Assembly: GCA_910575055.1 (NCBI GenBank)
Contig: CAJTDC010000001.1
Span: forward strand, 372,001-436,000
DNA from: Clostridia bacterium
Lineage (GTDB): Bacteria; Bacillota; Clostridia; Lachnospirales; Anaerotignaceae
Direction: 5' to 3'
DNA: 64,000 nucleotides
Shown here: positions 57,621-64,000 of the stretch, one piece after another
How positions within the stretch are numbered: position 1 is the first letter of the stretch
How the letters are laid out: each line of letters starts with the position of its first letter
Notes under the pieces: model-generated
What the model saw: the letters and a program-made list of their open reading frames with translations, nothing else
What the model was told of the DNA's origin: nothing
The model's database searches: none
Program-made: the position numbers and the translations under genes

Positions 57621-57809
57621 CAGAAAACGAAGTTTTCTGCAAAAGTTTTGCCTCGCTTTTTTAAAAGCGAGTGGAGTTTGAGGCAAAGCCTCAAGGTTTT
57701 TCTGCTCCAAGCGTGTTTTTGAAGGGGAAGCGGACTTTGTCCGCTGGGGGAACTTTTCACAAGTGAAAAAAGTTCCCCCTCTTAAAAAAATACTTGTTTA
57801 GACACTCCC
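57621..57809 (+). repeat. Dispersed multi-hairpin repeat, copy 2
   Basis: 189 bp, nearly identical to 43493-43676 and in the same orientation relative to the plus strand. The GCGGACTTTGTCCGC hairpin differs from copy 1 (GCGGACAAAGTCCGC) in its centre, but pairing is kept, as it is in the first hairpin (GAAAACGAAGTTTTC with flanks GG/CC changed to AG/CT). It ends CTTGTTTAGACACTCCC and lies directly upstream of the SRP RNA promoter. Confidence 0.9.
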
Positions 57810-57819
57810 AATAATGCTA

Positions 57820-57849
57820 TTGACAAAACAGAGGAATATAGGTTATACT
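57820..57849 (+). promoter_or_regulatory. Promoter of the SRP RNA gene
   Basis: TTGACA (57820-57825) and TATACT (57844-57849) with an 18-nt spacer, about 25 bp before the RNA. Confidence 0.7.
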
Positions 57850-57875
57850 ATTAAACAATACTGAAAAGCACAAAA

Positions 57876-58150
57876 ATTTCCGTGCTAGTCGGGGCGTTAG
57901 CGGTGTCTTGTAGCCCACAATCCGCTACAGTGGGGACGATGTCTATAAGAGGTATTTGTTTTGTATGGACTGCCCTTTTGCGTTGGTGTTGAAAATGGAG
58001 TCTTGTGCAACAGGAACTTATGAACCGTGTCAGGGTCGGAAGGCAGCAGCACTAAGTAAGCACTCTTGTGTGCCGCAAGGTAGCTTCATTGGAGCTAATA
58101 AGAAAGGTAACGCATGGAAGGCAATATCGAATATAGATGCACGGAATTTA
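57876..58150 (+). ncRNA. ffs: Signal recognition particle RNA, large type with Alu domain
   Basis: About 275 nt. The ends pair (TTCCGTGC at 57878 with GCACGGAA at 58139). The 5' Alu-domain loops are present (GGGGCGTTAGCGGTG, then CAATCCGCTACAGTGGGG). The SRP-Ffh binding loop of the S domain reads TGTCAGGGTCGGAAGGCAGC, close to the universal GTCAGGCCCGGAAGG-GCAGC core. The large form is typical of Bacilli and Clostridia. The RNA pairs with Ffh to target membrane proteins. A terminator follows. Confidence 0.95.
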
Positions 58151-58162
58151 TATAAAAAAAAT

Positions 58163-58187
58163 AAGAGCGAGGTATCGCTCTTTTTTT
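58163..58187 (+). terminator. Terminator of the SRP RNA
   Basis: AAGAGCGA-GGTA-TCGCTCTT followed by a T-tract. Confidence 0.9.
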
Positions 58188-58290
58188 ATGGAAAAGATAA
58201 AATTTTTAATTATTTGAAAGATATCGTTTTTATATTTCATATAGTATTACCTAACTATTTCAAATCTACTCTATTTAGACACTCCCATTT

Positions 58291-58746
58291 TTACATTATT
58301 TGATATGTTATTTTATATTTATAGCATATTTTTTGCATAATAACGCCTAACAATATTCCTACAAAATTCAGTATTATTGTATCAATATCAAAAGAGCCTA
58401 CATTTAGTATAAATTGTATCAATTCTTTTAATATAATAAAAGGTATAATAATTTTTAAATCATTTTTCGATATAAAAACACCTACAGGTATAAACATAGC
58501 AATGTTGCCTAACATAATATATAAGAAATGATATATTTGCAATTCGAAAATATATTGAATATATGTAATAATTGTTCTAAATGGTATGATGTTGATATGT
58601 TGTCCATCTTTTAAATGGTTCATCAATATAGACCAATCCATAAAGTCATCAAGAGCATTATAATCTCGAATATGTATTATGAACATAGATATACACATAA
58701 AAATTAAATAAAAATATAATATTTTTTTTCTATTTTTTGTAGTCAT
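58291..58746 (-). CDS. VanZ-like family membrane protein
   Basis: A 151-residue membrane protein with four predicted helices. The VanZ-like pattern is visible: NIIPFRTIITYI, then LGNIAMFIPVGVFI, then ELIQFILNVGSFDIDTIILN with LLGVIMQKI. VanZ relatives confer low teicoplanin resistance in some bacteria, but most are of unknown function, so no resistance is inferred. AGGATTG is a weak ribosome binding site. It starts next to a frameshifted secreted protein gene on the other strand. Confidence 0.8.
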   Translation of the reverse strand: MTTKNRKKILYFYLIFMCISMFIIHIRDYNALDDFMDWSILMNHLKDGQHINIIPFRTIITYIQYIFELQIYHFLYIMLGNIAMFIPVGVFISKNDLKIIIPFIILKELIQFILNVGSFDIDTIILNFVGILLGVIMQKICYKYKITYQIM

Positions 58747-58878
58747 TTAACAATCCTTTCTATTTTTTTGTTTTTTTTAACAAAACAAGTTGTTTTATTT
58801 TTTAATATATGATAATATAACTAAACACATCACTTTATATTATTATTTTACCATAAAAAATAAAAAGGAGGAATAGTT

Positions 58879-59387
58879 TTGAAAAAATTTTTACATTTAT
58901 TTTATTATCAATAATGACATTAAATATGTCAACTGTATCATTTGCTAGTGAAGTTCATACATTATCAGAAAGACCTCCTATTTCAAGTGAAATAGTGCCA
59001 TATGGAACATCAGCACCTAGCAAAAATTCCATTCACGATTTGTCAAAAAATGCCTGCAATTATAATGTTGAAAGCATGGGAGCAGCACTCTATACAGATA
59101 AAAGATTTAAAAATGCTTCTTCCATCTATGTCGATATAAATGATTTTGCATTTAAGGGTAGTGCTGCTGAACTAGCTCCAAAGCATAAAGAAACTATAAC
59201 AATTACTTTATATAACAGTAAAGGTAAAAAAGTAAGTAGCAAAAGTGTAACTTTCCTTGTTGGTGTAGATACATGGGATTCTGTATCTTTTAAAGATTTA
59301 GATGAAAATGAACAATATTATATTAAATTTTCGTCTTCATCAATAGGAAATAGATGGTCTTTTTACGGTTCTGTTACAGGTGAATAA
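58879..59387 (+). pseudogene. Secreted protein gene with frameshift in signal peptide
   Basis: A strong AAAAGGAGG (58863-58871) is followed 7 nt later by TTG (58879), but that frame stops after 11 codons. The main frame (58914-59387) has no usable start near that site. Adding one A to the six-A tract at 58882-58887 joins them and gives MKKIFTFILLSIMTLNMS followed by TVSFAS, a perfect signal peptide. The mature part (about 135 residues, ending with IKFSSSSIGNRWSFYGSVTG) is an intact beta-rich domain. It is thus a pseudogene, a phase-variable gene or a sequencing error. Confidence 0.7.
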
Positions 59388-59427
59388 TTTATAAAATTAT
59401 AAAATCAAATTTTATGGTAAAATAAAT

Positions 59428-59470
59428 AAAATCTCAATAGATAAAATTGTCTATTGAGATTTATCTTTTT
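59428..59470. terminator. Bidirectional terminator
   Basis: AAATCTCAATAGA...TCTATTGAGATTT between the convergent secreted protein gene and tadA, with T-rich flanks. Confidence 0.85.
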
Positions 59471-59928
59471 TATACTTTTTTTCTAAAATTTTTAAAAAAC
59501 TCTTTCATCAGTTCTGAACACTCTTGCTGTAACACATTTTCTTCTATTTCTACCTGATGATTAAAACGTGGTTCTTGCAATATATTTAATATAGAGCCTG
59601 CACAGCCTGCTTTATTATTTCTCGTACCAAAAACTACTTTAGGTATTCTTGATTGCACAATCGCCCCTGCACACATAGGACAAGGCTCTACTGTAACATA
59701 AAGTATGCAGTCCTCTAATCGCCAATCTCCTACCACTTTAGCACTTTTATTAATAACATCTATTTCCGCATGACAAAGCGGATTTTTAGCACTATTTCTT
59801 AAATTATAACCTCTTGCAATAATTTCTCCTTTTCTTACCATAACTGCACCAATAGGCACTTCTCCTAATGCAAAAGCTTTTTTTGCTTCTGCTAACGCCT
59901 CCATCATATAATATTGTTGTTCTATCAT
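59470..59928 (-). CDS. tadA: tRNA-specific adenosine deaminase
   Basis: A 152-residue enzyme that converts A34 to inosine in tRNA-Arg(ACG). The zinc site is HAEID (His, with the catalytic Glu) and PCPMCAGAI. EVPIGAVMV and VFGTRNNKAGCAGS are typical of TadA. It is full length. It lies 9 bp after the upstream FG-GAP lipoprotein gene. Confidence 0.97.
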   Translation of the reverse strand: MIEQQYYMMEALAEAKKAFALGEVPIGAVMVRKGEIIARGYNLRNSAKNPLCHAEIDVINKSAKVVGDWRLEDCILYVTVEPCPMCAGAIVQSRIPKVVFGTRNNKAGCAGSILNILQEPRFNHQVEIEENVLQQECSELMKEFFKNFRKKV

Positions 59929-59937
59929 ATTTTTCCC

Positions 59938-61269
59938 CTACTCACTAAAATATACCATTGTGTCAGAGTTTTCTATATCACTCATACCAACATACTCTTC
60001 TATACCATCTCCATCTAAATCCATAGCATATATTATTTGTCCATATACAATATCATCATTTTTTATGGCAAGTCCATTTTCTGTCAAAATGTATCTCATA
60101 GTTGTTCCTGTTGTGTCACAAACGTATATTTCTTTGATACCATCTCTATTTAAATCACCACTATAAATGCTACTTTCAATACTTTTAATGCCTAAATGTG
60201 TGCTCCATATTTTAATAAAACCTGCATTTGTTTTGTGATATAAATACAAATCAAATCCATCTGTTATAAAATATTCCAGCGTGCCATCTCCATCTAAATC
60301 CGTTACGTGCATATAACTTGCACCATGTTCCAAATAATATTGATTTGATATTGTCCAGCCTTCTTCTCCCTTTTTATAACATTCTAATGTTTTGTTATTC
60401 ATTAAAAAAAGTTCTGTACCATCAAATCCTACACAAGTATAAGTGCCATATGACAAATCCATATTTTCTGCTGTAATTGCAAAATTGCGATTTAAAAATA
60501 CTAATTTTTCAGAAGAAGTATGTGTACTTTCTCCTTCTCCTGTTCCTTCTGTAATAGGTCTGCTTAAAAGTATCGCCATACCTTCATTCAAAAATGCTGC
60601 ACTATCCACTACAAGCCCTCTTTGCAAATAGATATTGCGGTATCTTCCAAAATAATTACGATAACGATACAACGAAAGTTTGCCATCTTCACTAATATTT
60701 GCTGCTAAAGTATTATTTTGTGCATCTTTTCCTACGTCGCAAAAACCTTCTGAAGGAAATGTTGCTTTTCTGCCGTGAAATGTGGAAAAAGGTGCATCTG
60801 TTTCATATTTTGAAAAATGACCGTCTGCTAAAAATACATTTCTATCTGTTAAAGCATAAATGCCATTATTATAACCACCTACATAATAACAGCCTATCAA
60901 TTTATCTTTCACAAAATAACAATACAAAAGTCCTGCTGTTTCTTCATTATAATAAAGTAAAGGAACTGTTGCTACAGTTGCTTCTTTTTCTGCATTTGTA
61001 GTCATATCCAATGCTACAGCAGAGGAAGCTTCAAACATTTTTTGATTTTCTTTTGTATTTTCTGGTACAGTACCCTTAAAAAAAGTAATAGAACTACTGT
61101 CACACCTCCAATAATTATCATATAACAGCTCATTAATTTTTTCTTCATATTCTTTTGCTTTTTCTTCTGAAATCGAAAAAACTTCTGCTTCTTCATTTGC
61201 AGTATCATTACAAGCCGTTAAAATTATCAAAAGAAAACACATATATATACAAAGCCACTTTCGTATCAT
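59938..61269 (-). CDS. Lipoprotein with FG-GAP/VCBS-like repeats
   Basis: A 443-residue predicted lipoprotein: signal peptide ending LTAC (about Cys20), then a domain of unknown function, then three C-terminal FG-GAP-type repeats with calcium-binding loops (DLDGDGTLEY, DLNRDGIKEI, DLDGDGIEEY). It should sit outside the membrane as a beta-propeller-like binding protein. The start is uncertain: ATG at 61269 is preferred, but a GTG at 61281 or a TTG at 61296 is in frame. Its promoter is TTGAAA-17-TATAAT at 61342-61314. Confidence 0.75.
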   Translation of the reverse strand: MIRKWLCIYMCFLLIILTACNDTANEEAEVFSISEEKAKEYEEKINELLYDNYWRCDSSSITFFKGTVPENTKENQKMFEASSAVALDMTTNAEKEATVATVPLLYYNEETAGLLYCYFVKDKLIGCYYVGGYNNGIYALTDRNVFLADGHFSKYETDAPFSTFHGRKATFPSEGFCDVGKDAQNNTLAANISEDGKLSLYRYRNYFGRYRNIYLQRGLVVDSAAFLNEGMAILLSRPITEGTGEGESTHTSSEKLVFLNRNFAITAENMDLSYGTYTCVGFDGTELFLMNNKTLECYKKGEEGWTISNQYYLEHGASYMHVTDLDGDGTLEYFITDGFDLYLYHKTNAGFIKIWSTHLGIKSIESSIYSGDLNRDGIKEIYVCDTTGTTMRYILTENGLAIKNDDIVYGQIIYAMDLDGDGIEEYVGMSDIENSDTMVYFSE

Positions 61270-61313
61270 TGTTTTTGTCACGTCCCTTTTATTCAAATAT
61301 CATTATTTTATCT

Positions 61314-61342
61314 ATTATATACTAATTATACTCTAATTTCAA
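61314..61342 (-). promoter_or_regulatory. Promoter of the FG-GAP lipoprotein-tadA pair
   Basis: On the minus strand TTGAAA (61342-61337), a 17-nt spacer and TATAAT (61319-61314). Confidence 0.7.
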
Positions 61343-61388
61343 ATAACAATTTACACAAATGACACAATACTCACTTTTATAAAACTAA

Positions 61389-61431
61389 AAAAAGAAGTAA
61401 TTCCAATACCAAAAAGGGAATTTACTTCTTT
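61389..61431 (-). terminator. Intrinsic terminator
   Basis: AAAGAAGTAA...TTACTTCTTT hairpin with a T-tract on the minus strand, just past the stop of the coiled-coil gene. Confidence 0.8.
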
Positions 61432-61439
61432 ATTATTTT

Positions 61440-62117
61440 TTATATGCTAATATCAATACTTCCTATTTCTGGCATAGACATAGACAAATCTCCTGCCATA
61501 TCCATAAAAGAAGCATTTTCTGAAGAACCTGTCATATCATCATTTGAAGAATTTAAAACATCGTTGATTTCTTTTGACATACGTTTTCTTTTTTTCGTTT
61601 GAAGCTTTGCTCCAATTTCTTCTGCTTCTTCTGTTTCGTTTTTTTGTTTCATTTTCATTTGCAGTTCCATTTTACTTTCTGCTATCAATGCCTTTTCTTT
61701 ACTTTGTGCTTTTTTGATTACTTTTTTCATTTTTGCAACTGCTTTTTTAATTTGTTCTTCTTCCCCACCACTTGATTTTGTTTTTGCCATTTCTCCCTTT
61801 ATTCTTGCAATAATACTGCGTACTTCTGAAGGTGTTTTTGCTTGCATCAATTTAATTAAATCTTCTGTCGATTTATAATCTGCACTAGGCTTTTTCTGTT
61901 TATTTTGTGCTTGTGTTGGAAGTGTTTTGTCTTCTTTTTGTTGTTGTGCTAAAAAAATATCTTTTTTCTCTGTTACATTTTGTTTGCTATTTTCTGTGTT
62001 ACATTGTTCTGTATTTTGTTCTGTTTGTTGTATCTGTTCTTTTGAAGCATAATTCTCTTTTTTATACTCTTGTTTTTGATATATTGTATTTTGTTTTTGA
62101 ATAGATGAAATTGCCAT
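61440..62117 (-). CDS. Hypothetical lysine/glutamine-rich coiled-coil protein
   Basis: A 225-residue highly charged protein. Residues 1-75 are a Gln/Asn/Lys-rich tail. Residues 80-175 are predominantly helical (LIKLMQAKTPSEVRSIIARI, KKAVAKMKKVIKKAQSKEKA). The last 40 residues are acidic and hydrophobic. It has no signal peptide. I do not recognise it, though clostridial genomes contain similar unannotated proteins. AGGGAGG precedes the ATG. Confidence 0.6.
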   Translation of the reverse strand: MAISSIQKQNTIYQKQEYKKENYASKEQIQQTEQNTEQCNTENSKQNVTEKKDIFLAQQQKEDKTLPTQAQNKQKKPSADYKSTEDLIKLMQAKTPSEVRSIIARIKGEMAKTKSSGGEEEQIKKAVAKMKKVIKKAQSKEKALIAESKMELQMKMKQKNETEEAEEIGAKLQTKKRKRMSKEINDVLNSSNDDMTGSSENASFMDMAGDLSMSMPEIGSIDISI

Positions 62118-62182
62118 AATATCCCTCCCTTATTATTTTGCCCTTTGTTAATATATCGGCAAAAAAGAAGGCTTTCTTAATG

Positions 62183-63148
62183 TTATTTTATATCAATACA
62201 AATTTTTTGTAATAATTGCTCTATTTCATTATAACTGTTTGCACGATTAACTTTTTCGCGAAGTTCTGCCGCTCCTTTTATTCCTTTCATATACCACGAA
62301 ATATGCTTCCTCATTTCTCTTACTCCAATGTATTCTCCCTTATACTCTATCAACATACGAGTATGACGTAATGCTTTTTCAACTTTTTGTTGTGCTGTTG
62401 GTTCTGGCAAAATTTCCCCTGTATTAAAATAATGATTAATTCTTTGAAATATCCACGGGTTTCCTTGTGCTGCTCTTCCTACCATAATAGCATCACATTT
62501 TGTATACTCTAGCATATTTTTTGCATCTTCTGGTGTAAAAATATCTCCATTTCCTATTACTGGAATACTAACTGCTTCTTTTACTTCTTTTATAATATCC
62601 CAGTCTGCTTTTCCACTATAATATTGTTCTCTTGTTCTACCATGTACCGCAACTGCTGATGCACCATTTTGTTCTGCAATTTTTGCAATTTCTACTGCAT
62701 TAATATGTTCACTATCAAACCCTTTTCTAAATTTAATTGTAACAGGTTTTTTTTGAGCAGTTACCATTGCTTTTACAATTTCTCCCACTAATTTTGGATT
62801 TTTTGTTAAAGCACTTCCTTCTCCATTTTTGACAATTTTAGGAGCAGGACAACCCATATTTACATCTATAATATCAATATCATAATTTTCAATTTTTTTT
62901 GCCATAGCTGCCATAATTTCTGGTTGAGAACCAAAAAGTTGTACTGCTGCAGGTCTTTCTCTTTGTTCTACAGTAAGCAATTTTTTTGTATTTTCATTGT
63001 CATATAATATTCCTTTTGCACTTACCATTTCAGAATATACCAATCCACAGCCCATTTCTTTACAAAGTATGCGAAAAGGCAAATCTGTTACACCTGCCAT
63101 AGGTGCTAAAAAAATATTATTTTCTAATTCCACATTGCCTATTTTCAT
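62183..63148 (-). CDS. dusB: tRNA-dihydrouridine synthase DusB
   Basis: A 321-residue FMN enzyme reducing uridines in tRNA D-loops. [20 protein letters not shown] is the N-terminal FMN-binding block, the catalytic cysteine is in NMGCPAPKI, and [13 protein letters not shown] and [11 protein letters not shown] follow. The start ATG at 63148 follows AGAGAGG; a frame beginning inside coaX is rejected. It is 28 bp after coaX and belongs to the same operon, the usual coaX-dusB order. Confidence 0.96.
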   Translation of the reverse strand: MKIGNVELENNIFLAPMAGVTDLPFRILCKEMGCGLVYSEMVSAKGILYDNENTKKLLTVEQRERPAAVQLFGSQPEIMAAMAKKIENYDIDIIDVNMGCPAPKIVKNGEGSALTKNPKLVGEIVKAMVTAQKKPVTIKFRKGFDSEHINAVEIAKIAEQNGASAVAVHGRTREQYYSGKADWDIIKEVKEAVSIPVIGNGDIFTPEDAKNMLEYTKCDAIMVGRAAQGNPWIFQRINHYFNTGEILPEPTAQQKVEKALRHTRMLIEYKGEYIGVREMRKHISWYMKGIKGAAELREKVNRANSYNEIEQLLQKICIDIK

Positions 63149-63176
63149 TTTTGTTCCTCTCTTGTTGTAATCAATA

Positions 63177-63944
63177 TTATTTATTTTTTTCATAAAGTAT
63201 TTTTAGCCCTTTTAATGTTAATGTAGGGTCTAACACATCAAATATCGTTTTATCAGGGTCAATTACTTTTGCTAATCCTCCTGTAGCAATTACTTTCATA
63301 TTAGGTAAATTTAATTCTCTTTTTAACTCCCTTATAATATGAATGGTTTGTCCAATATGTCCTAGCACAATACCTGCTTGTATACTGCCTACTGTATTTT
63401 TTACAATAACAGATTTTGGCTTTTTGATTTCTACTTTGGGAAGTTGTGCCGCTCTTTGGTATAAGGCATCTGCACAAATAGAAATACCTGGTGCTATTAG
63501 TCCTGTAATAAATTCTCCTTTTTCATTGATAACATCAAATGTGTCAGCAGTACCATAATCAATAACTATAGAAGCTCCTCCATAAATTTCTTTTGCCGCT
63601 ACTAAATTTACAATTCTGTCTGCACCTACTTCTTTAGGATTATCTCTTTTTATTACGATACCTGTTTTCATACCTGCCCCTACTATCATAGGTTCTATAT
63701 TAAAATATTTTCGTATACCATGTGTTAGAGAATACATAATATCTGGTACCACAGAAGAAATGATTACTGCATCAATACAGCTTGCTTTTACATCAGAAGC
63801 ATCAAAAAGAGAATGTATAAATATACCTGTTTCATCTGCTGTTTTTTTCGTGCCTGTTGCCATTCTCCAATATTTTACTATTTTGTTGTCTTTATATACC
63901 CCTAAAACAATATTTGTATTCCCCACATCTATTACCAAAAGCAT
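63177..63944 (-). CDS. coaX: Type III pantothenate kinase
   Basis: A 255-residue kinase starting CoA synthesis. The ATP/phosphate motif is [12 protein letters not shown], the second is [13 protein letters not shown], and [13 protein letters not shown] and [20 protein letters not shown] follow. It needs a monovalent cation in known cases. ATG at 63944 follows AGGAGGG. The C-terminus reads [10 protein letters not shown], almost the same as the end of the gene upstream. Confidence 0.97.
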   Translation of the reverse strand: MLLVIDVGNTNIVLGVYKDNKIVKYWRMATGTKKTADETGIFIHSLFDASDVKASCIDAVIISSVVPDIMYSLTHGIRKYFNIEPMIVGAGMKTGIVIKRDNPKEVGADRIVNLVAAKEIYGGASIVIDYGTADTFDVINEKGEFITGLIAPGISICADALYQRAAQLPKVEIKKPKSVIVKNTVGSIQAGIVLGHIGQTIHIIRELKRELNLPNMKVIATGGLAKVIDPDKTIFDVLDPTLTLKGLKILYEKNK

Positions 63945-63956
63945 CAACTTACCCTC

Positions 63957-64000
63957 CTATTTTCTATGTTTGTTTTTTTCATACAATATTCGTAATCCTT
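63957..64000 (-). CDS. 3' end of a second coaX-like gene, cut by window edge
   Basis: The last 13 codons of a minus-strand gene read GLRILYEKNKHRK then TAG. This matches the C-terminus of the downstream coaX ([10 protein letters not shown]), so the upstream gene is probably a paralogue in tandem. Its stop lies in the AGGAGGG region of coaX. Other frames of this fragment give no recognisable sequence. Confidence 0.55.
   Translation of the reverse strand, partial: GLRILYEKNKHRK

Noticed and set aside
57956-58303. A 115-codon open frame on the plus strand
   Set aside because: It lies across the SRP RNA and its terminator; the RNA features (end pairing and the S-domain loop) explain the sequence.

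Overview
The window is AT-rich DNA from a low-GC Gram-positive anaerobe, most likely class Clostridia (Lachnospiraceae-like). The evidence is an L27 gene with the Bacillota-type N-terminal extension next to the Prp protease gene, a CIRCE-controlled hrcA-grpE-dnaK-dnaJ operon, a Gram-positive LexA box at recA, a large Alu-type SRP RNA, a pyrophosphate-type phosphofructokinase, formate-THF ligase, rubrerythrin and strong AGGAGG ribosome binding sites. No respiratory or tRNA genes were seen. Almost all of the window is vertically inherited-looking chromosome.

Layout. 1-8.7 kb (minus): rpmA-prp-rplU ribosomal operon, a giant TPR protein, recX, a lipoprotein, a degenerate GIY-YIG protein, a membrane-anchored metalloprotease with Sel1-like repeats, a DUF6530-like gene under a palindromic operator and an unknown gene. 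8.8-13.8 kb (plus): nitrilase-family hydrolase, msrAB, asnS and small or secreted proteins. 13.8-19.5 kb (minus): a TnpB/IS605-like scar, flavodoxin and the heat-shock operon. 19.6-25.2 kb (plus): hemW, an LtaS-like enzyme and a beta-solenoid/Ig surface protein. 25.2-26.7 kb (minus): an isolated phage tail-fibre cassette. 27-34 kb (plus): a two-gene minimal SUF system, purK behind a structured leader, and ftsK behind an attenuator-like leader. 34.8-43.4 kb (plus): ZTP riboswitch-fhs, folD, rimO-pgsA, a noncoding region with an ACGGCA repeat array, cinA-eamA and recA. 43.4-53.5 kb: a dispersed hairpin repeat, SulP transporter, rubrerythrin with a Fur/PerR-type box, EamA, putP behind a structured leader, PPi-PFK, a secreted protein and a 3D-domain cell-wall protein. 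53.7-64 kb: metG-tatD, an HTH regulator bracketed by inverted repeats, a second copy of the dispersed repeat, SRP RNA, VanZ-like protein, a frameshifted secreted protein, tadA, an FG-GAP lipoprotein, dusB and coaX, with the end of a second coaX-like gene at the edge.

The genes form coherent modules: one-carbon/purine metabolism (ZTP switch, fhs, folD, purK), protein quality control and repair (hrcA operon, msrAB), oxidative defence (rubrerythrin, flavodoxin, SUF), DNA repair (recA, recX, cinA), translation (rpmA, rplU, asnS, metG, tadA, dusB, rimO, ffs) and envelope (LtaS-like, 3D protein, surface proteins, pgsA). The most promising undescribed signals are RNA or DNA elements: the leaders of putP and purK, the ACGGCA array at 39.57-39.92 kb, the multi-hairpin repeat present twice, and a perfect palindrome overlapping a promoter at 8.0 kb. 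Every similarity call comes from reading the sequence; no database search was run.
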